A DNA stretch of 8,257 nt from Bacteroidales bacterium (GTDB lineage: Bacteria > Bacteroidota > Bacteroidia > Bacteroidales > UBA1715), in NCBI GenBank assembly GCA_031262005.1, contig JAISIO010000090.1, forward strand, positions 1 to 8,257, given 5' to 3'. Each line of letters begins with the position of its first letter. Within the stretch, counting starts at the first letter, position 1. The translations under genes were made by a program, and so were the position numbers. The notes beneath the pieces are model-generated. The model did no database searches. It was not told the DNA's origin and saw only the letters and a program-made list of their open reading frames with translations. Shown piece by piece: positions 6,921-8,257 of the stretch.

Positions 6921-7967
6921 TTACCTGAATGGGTCATTAATAATACCTTGATGCGGAACGGTGAACGGTATTCTACAATTCATAAAACGAACCGAAATCT
7001 CAAAACTGTCGGAACGTACATTTTTACCCGATTGCCATTTGTTGGAATTTCTAAAATCGGAAACGGTGAGGTCGTAATTAATACCTATGTTCATCAGCCA
7101 ATTTTTACCAAGGAGTTTATCCGCCGAAAGCCCCATAATTACGGCATCTTCCCAACGATACCACACGCCTACATAAGCAGCGTCGATAAATCGGGTAATA
7201 TGAGCCAAGTTGTATTTCAAATATGTCCCGAAGTTGAGTTCATTGTAGCGTTTCTGTTGTATGTAAATCAATGAAGGCAAAAATGAAATGGTGGTATTAA
7301 CAGGAACAATAGCATTTGAATTAACCGAAAAACGGCGGTAATTCTCGGTTTTTGCCTCCAAACCACCTCCATTGCCTAATAAGCGTTTCATAGCAAAACC
7401 GAGATTGATAGGAAATTCTTCATTAATCATGTATTTTGCATTGATACCCGCTCCCAAATCCCAATAAAATTGCGAAGCATTTTCAAGGTCGCTACCACCA
7501 GCTATCGGTTGCCCGGTAATAGGGTCAATGTTTTCACCCATCATTACGTTTCCATGATTAATAGTGTTGTAATTGAACATTGCAGTCAAACCTGCCGAAA
7601 GCGTAAGTTTACTCGGAATAACATCGTAATGGTAAGCGGGGATAAGTTCTAAAAGCGTGTTGCCGTATGATGTGGCACCAGCATAATCGACATTGACAAA
7701 GCCGCCAAGACCAAATTTTCCTCGTGCCGTTGTGAGTTTTGAAATGCCTTGGTCATACGAAATCATGGCAGTGTTGTAGGTTGCCCATTGGCTTTTGAAA
7801 TTGCCTAAAATACGGTTGTTACAATCAATTAAACCCGCAAGAGCCGGATTGAAAAAAAGTGGAGCTGCATCAAACTGCGAAAAATGCACATCTTGCGAAT
7901 GTCCTTTCACGGCAAGCAATCCTATCAATATGGTGAGAGCAAATGCTTTTTTGTAAATTTTTATCAT
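6921..7967 (-). CDS. PorP/SprF-family type IX secretion membrane protein
   Basis: This is a 348-residue predicted outer-membrane beta-barrel. PorP/SprF proteins belong to the type IX secretion or gliding machinery; accessory paralogues are needed for secretion or surface attachment of particular substrates. The signal peptide (residues 1-24) ends in GHS before Q25. The mature N-terminus carries the family hallmark QDVHFSQF (25-32) followed by PLFFNPALAG (36-45). The rest is beta-rich with alternating hydrophobic residues, and length is normal. It is followed after 18 nt by the PorE-like gene, a typical pairing. No large secreted adhesin gene, which often precedes such pairs, is visible in the 290 nt upstream. 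It could be the core porP or an accessory sprF-type paralogue; the sequence alone cannot decide, so no symbol is given. No Shine-Dalgarno is present. Confidence 0.92.
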   Translation of the reverse strand: MIKIYKKAFALTILIGLLAVKGHSQDVHFSQFDAAPLFFNPALAGLIDCNNRILGNFKSQWATYNTAMISYDQGISKLTTARGKFGLGGFVNVDYAGATSYGNTLLELIPAYHYDVIPSKLTLSAGLTAMFNYNTINHGNVMMGENIDPITGQPIAGGSDLENASQFYWDLGAGINAKYMINEEFPINLGFAMKRLLGNGGGLEAKTENYRRFSVNSNAIVPVNTTISFLPSLIYIQQKRYNELNFGTYLKYNLAHITRFIDAAYVGVWYRWEDAVIMGLSADKLLGKNWLMNIGINYDLTVSDFRNSNKWQSGKNVRSDSFEISVRFMNCRIPFTVPHQGIINDPFR

Positions 7968-8257
7968 GCAACAATTTTTTATAATAGTTCGATACTCTTT
8001 GACTAATTCGTTTATTTACAACCATTTAGTGTAGCCTAACTCTTGTCGTAAATCAATAGCAACCAAACAATCGCACATTGATTCAAAAAAACACGCCGAA
8101 CTATTGTTAGTATGGTAGTTACGAAAATTGTCAAACGCAAATATAGATACTTTTTGTTGTTTACAGCAAAAAAATGTGATAAAAAATATATTTTTTTATG
8201 TTTTGCACAATAAATCAAAACATGATAAAATCACGTATTACATGCATATAGTTTCGA
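7968..8257. other. AT-rich upstream region of the porP operon, no gene seen
   Basis: The last 290 nt hold no convincing gene. The only distinct element is a Bacteroidota-type promoter on the minus strand (8138-8170). Downstream of it is a leader of about 165 nt with only a weak inverted repeat (AACTA at 8099-8103 and TAGTT at 8116-8120). A 60-codon minus-strand frame at 8036-8218 spans the promoter itself and has no gene-like features. The last bases (after about 8171) are featureless AT-rich sequence running off the window edge. Confidence 0.5.
8138..8170 (-). promoter_or_regulatory. Bacteroidota-type promoter for the porP operon
   Basis: On the minus strand TTTG (8170-8167), a 21-nt spacer and TATATTTG (8145-8138) fit the Bacteroidota consensus (TTTG then TAnnTTTG); the 21-bp spacer is on the long side. 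Transcription would start near 8131 and leave an unusually long leader of about 165 nt before the porP-like ATG at 7967. The match is seen directly; use as a promoter is inferred. Confidence 0.5.

Noticed and set aside
6948..7274. 108-codon plus-strand frame
   Set aside because: It is antisense to the clear PorP/SprF-family gene and has no independent support.
8036..8218. 60-codon minus-strand frame upstream of porP
   Set aside because: It spans the predicted promoter, has biased AT-driven composition, and has no recognisable motif or supporting context.

Overview
The window most likely comes from a member of the Bacteroidota, probably a Bacteroidales-type or uncultured lineage. It encodes a PorP/SprF-family protein of the type IX secretion/gliding machinery next to a PorE-like TPR/PD40/OmpA-like protein. 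It also has sequences matching the Bacteroidota promoter form (TTTG, 17-21 bp, TAnnTTTG), and most genes lack a Shine-Dalgarno sequence. Base composition is moderately AT-rich, and the non-coding gaps are strongly so. I found no tRNA, rRNA, CRISPR array, insertion sequence or phage gene.

Layout: positions 104-3139 hold three plus-strand genes. They are a LpxL/HtrB-like membrane acyltransferase, coaD (phosphopantetheine adenylyltransferase) and an exported protein with a C-terminal thioredoxin-like domain whose CxxC motif is degenerate. The first gene has a well-formed promoter that leaves only about a 10-nt leader. The second and third genes overlap by 7 nt. The gaps before the first two genes are filled by 7-bp-periodic repeats. 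After a 147-nt convergent gap, three minus-strand genes occupy 7967-3287. In transcription order these are a porP/sprF-like gene, a 930-residue PorE-like protein and a two-TM coiled-coil protein that I do not firmly recognise. They are separated by only 18 and 31 nt, so they may form one operon read from a predicted promoter near 8138-8170 with a leader of about 165 nt.

How the genes may work together: PorP/SprF proteins are outer-membrane beta-barrels. OmpA-like PorE-type proteins are thought to connect the type IX apparatus to peptidoglycan, so genes 4 and 5 probably form a two-protein envelope module. The PorE-like protein departs from the family: the peptidoglycan-contacting Asp is replaced by Ser, no carboxypeptidase-regulatory domain is visible before the OmpA-like domain, and it ends in a 279-residue acidic low-complexity tail. 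The plus-strand genes belong to lipid/cofactor metabolism and redox-like envelope functions, with no evident functional link to the minus-strand genes.

No clear new multi-gene system is proven here. The best candidates for a second look are the heptamer repeat arrays, the variant PorE-like protein with its acidic tail and unknown third gene, and the thioredoxin-like protein that has lost its first active-site cysteine.
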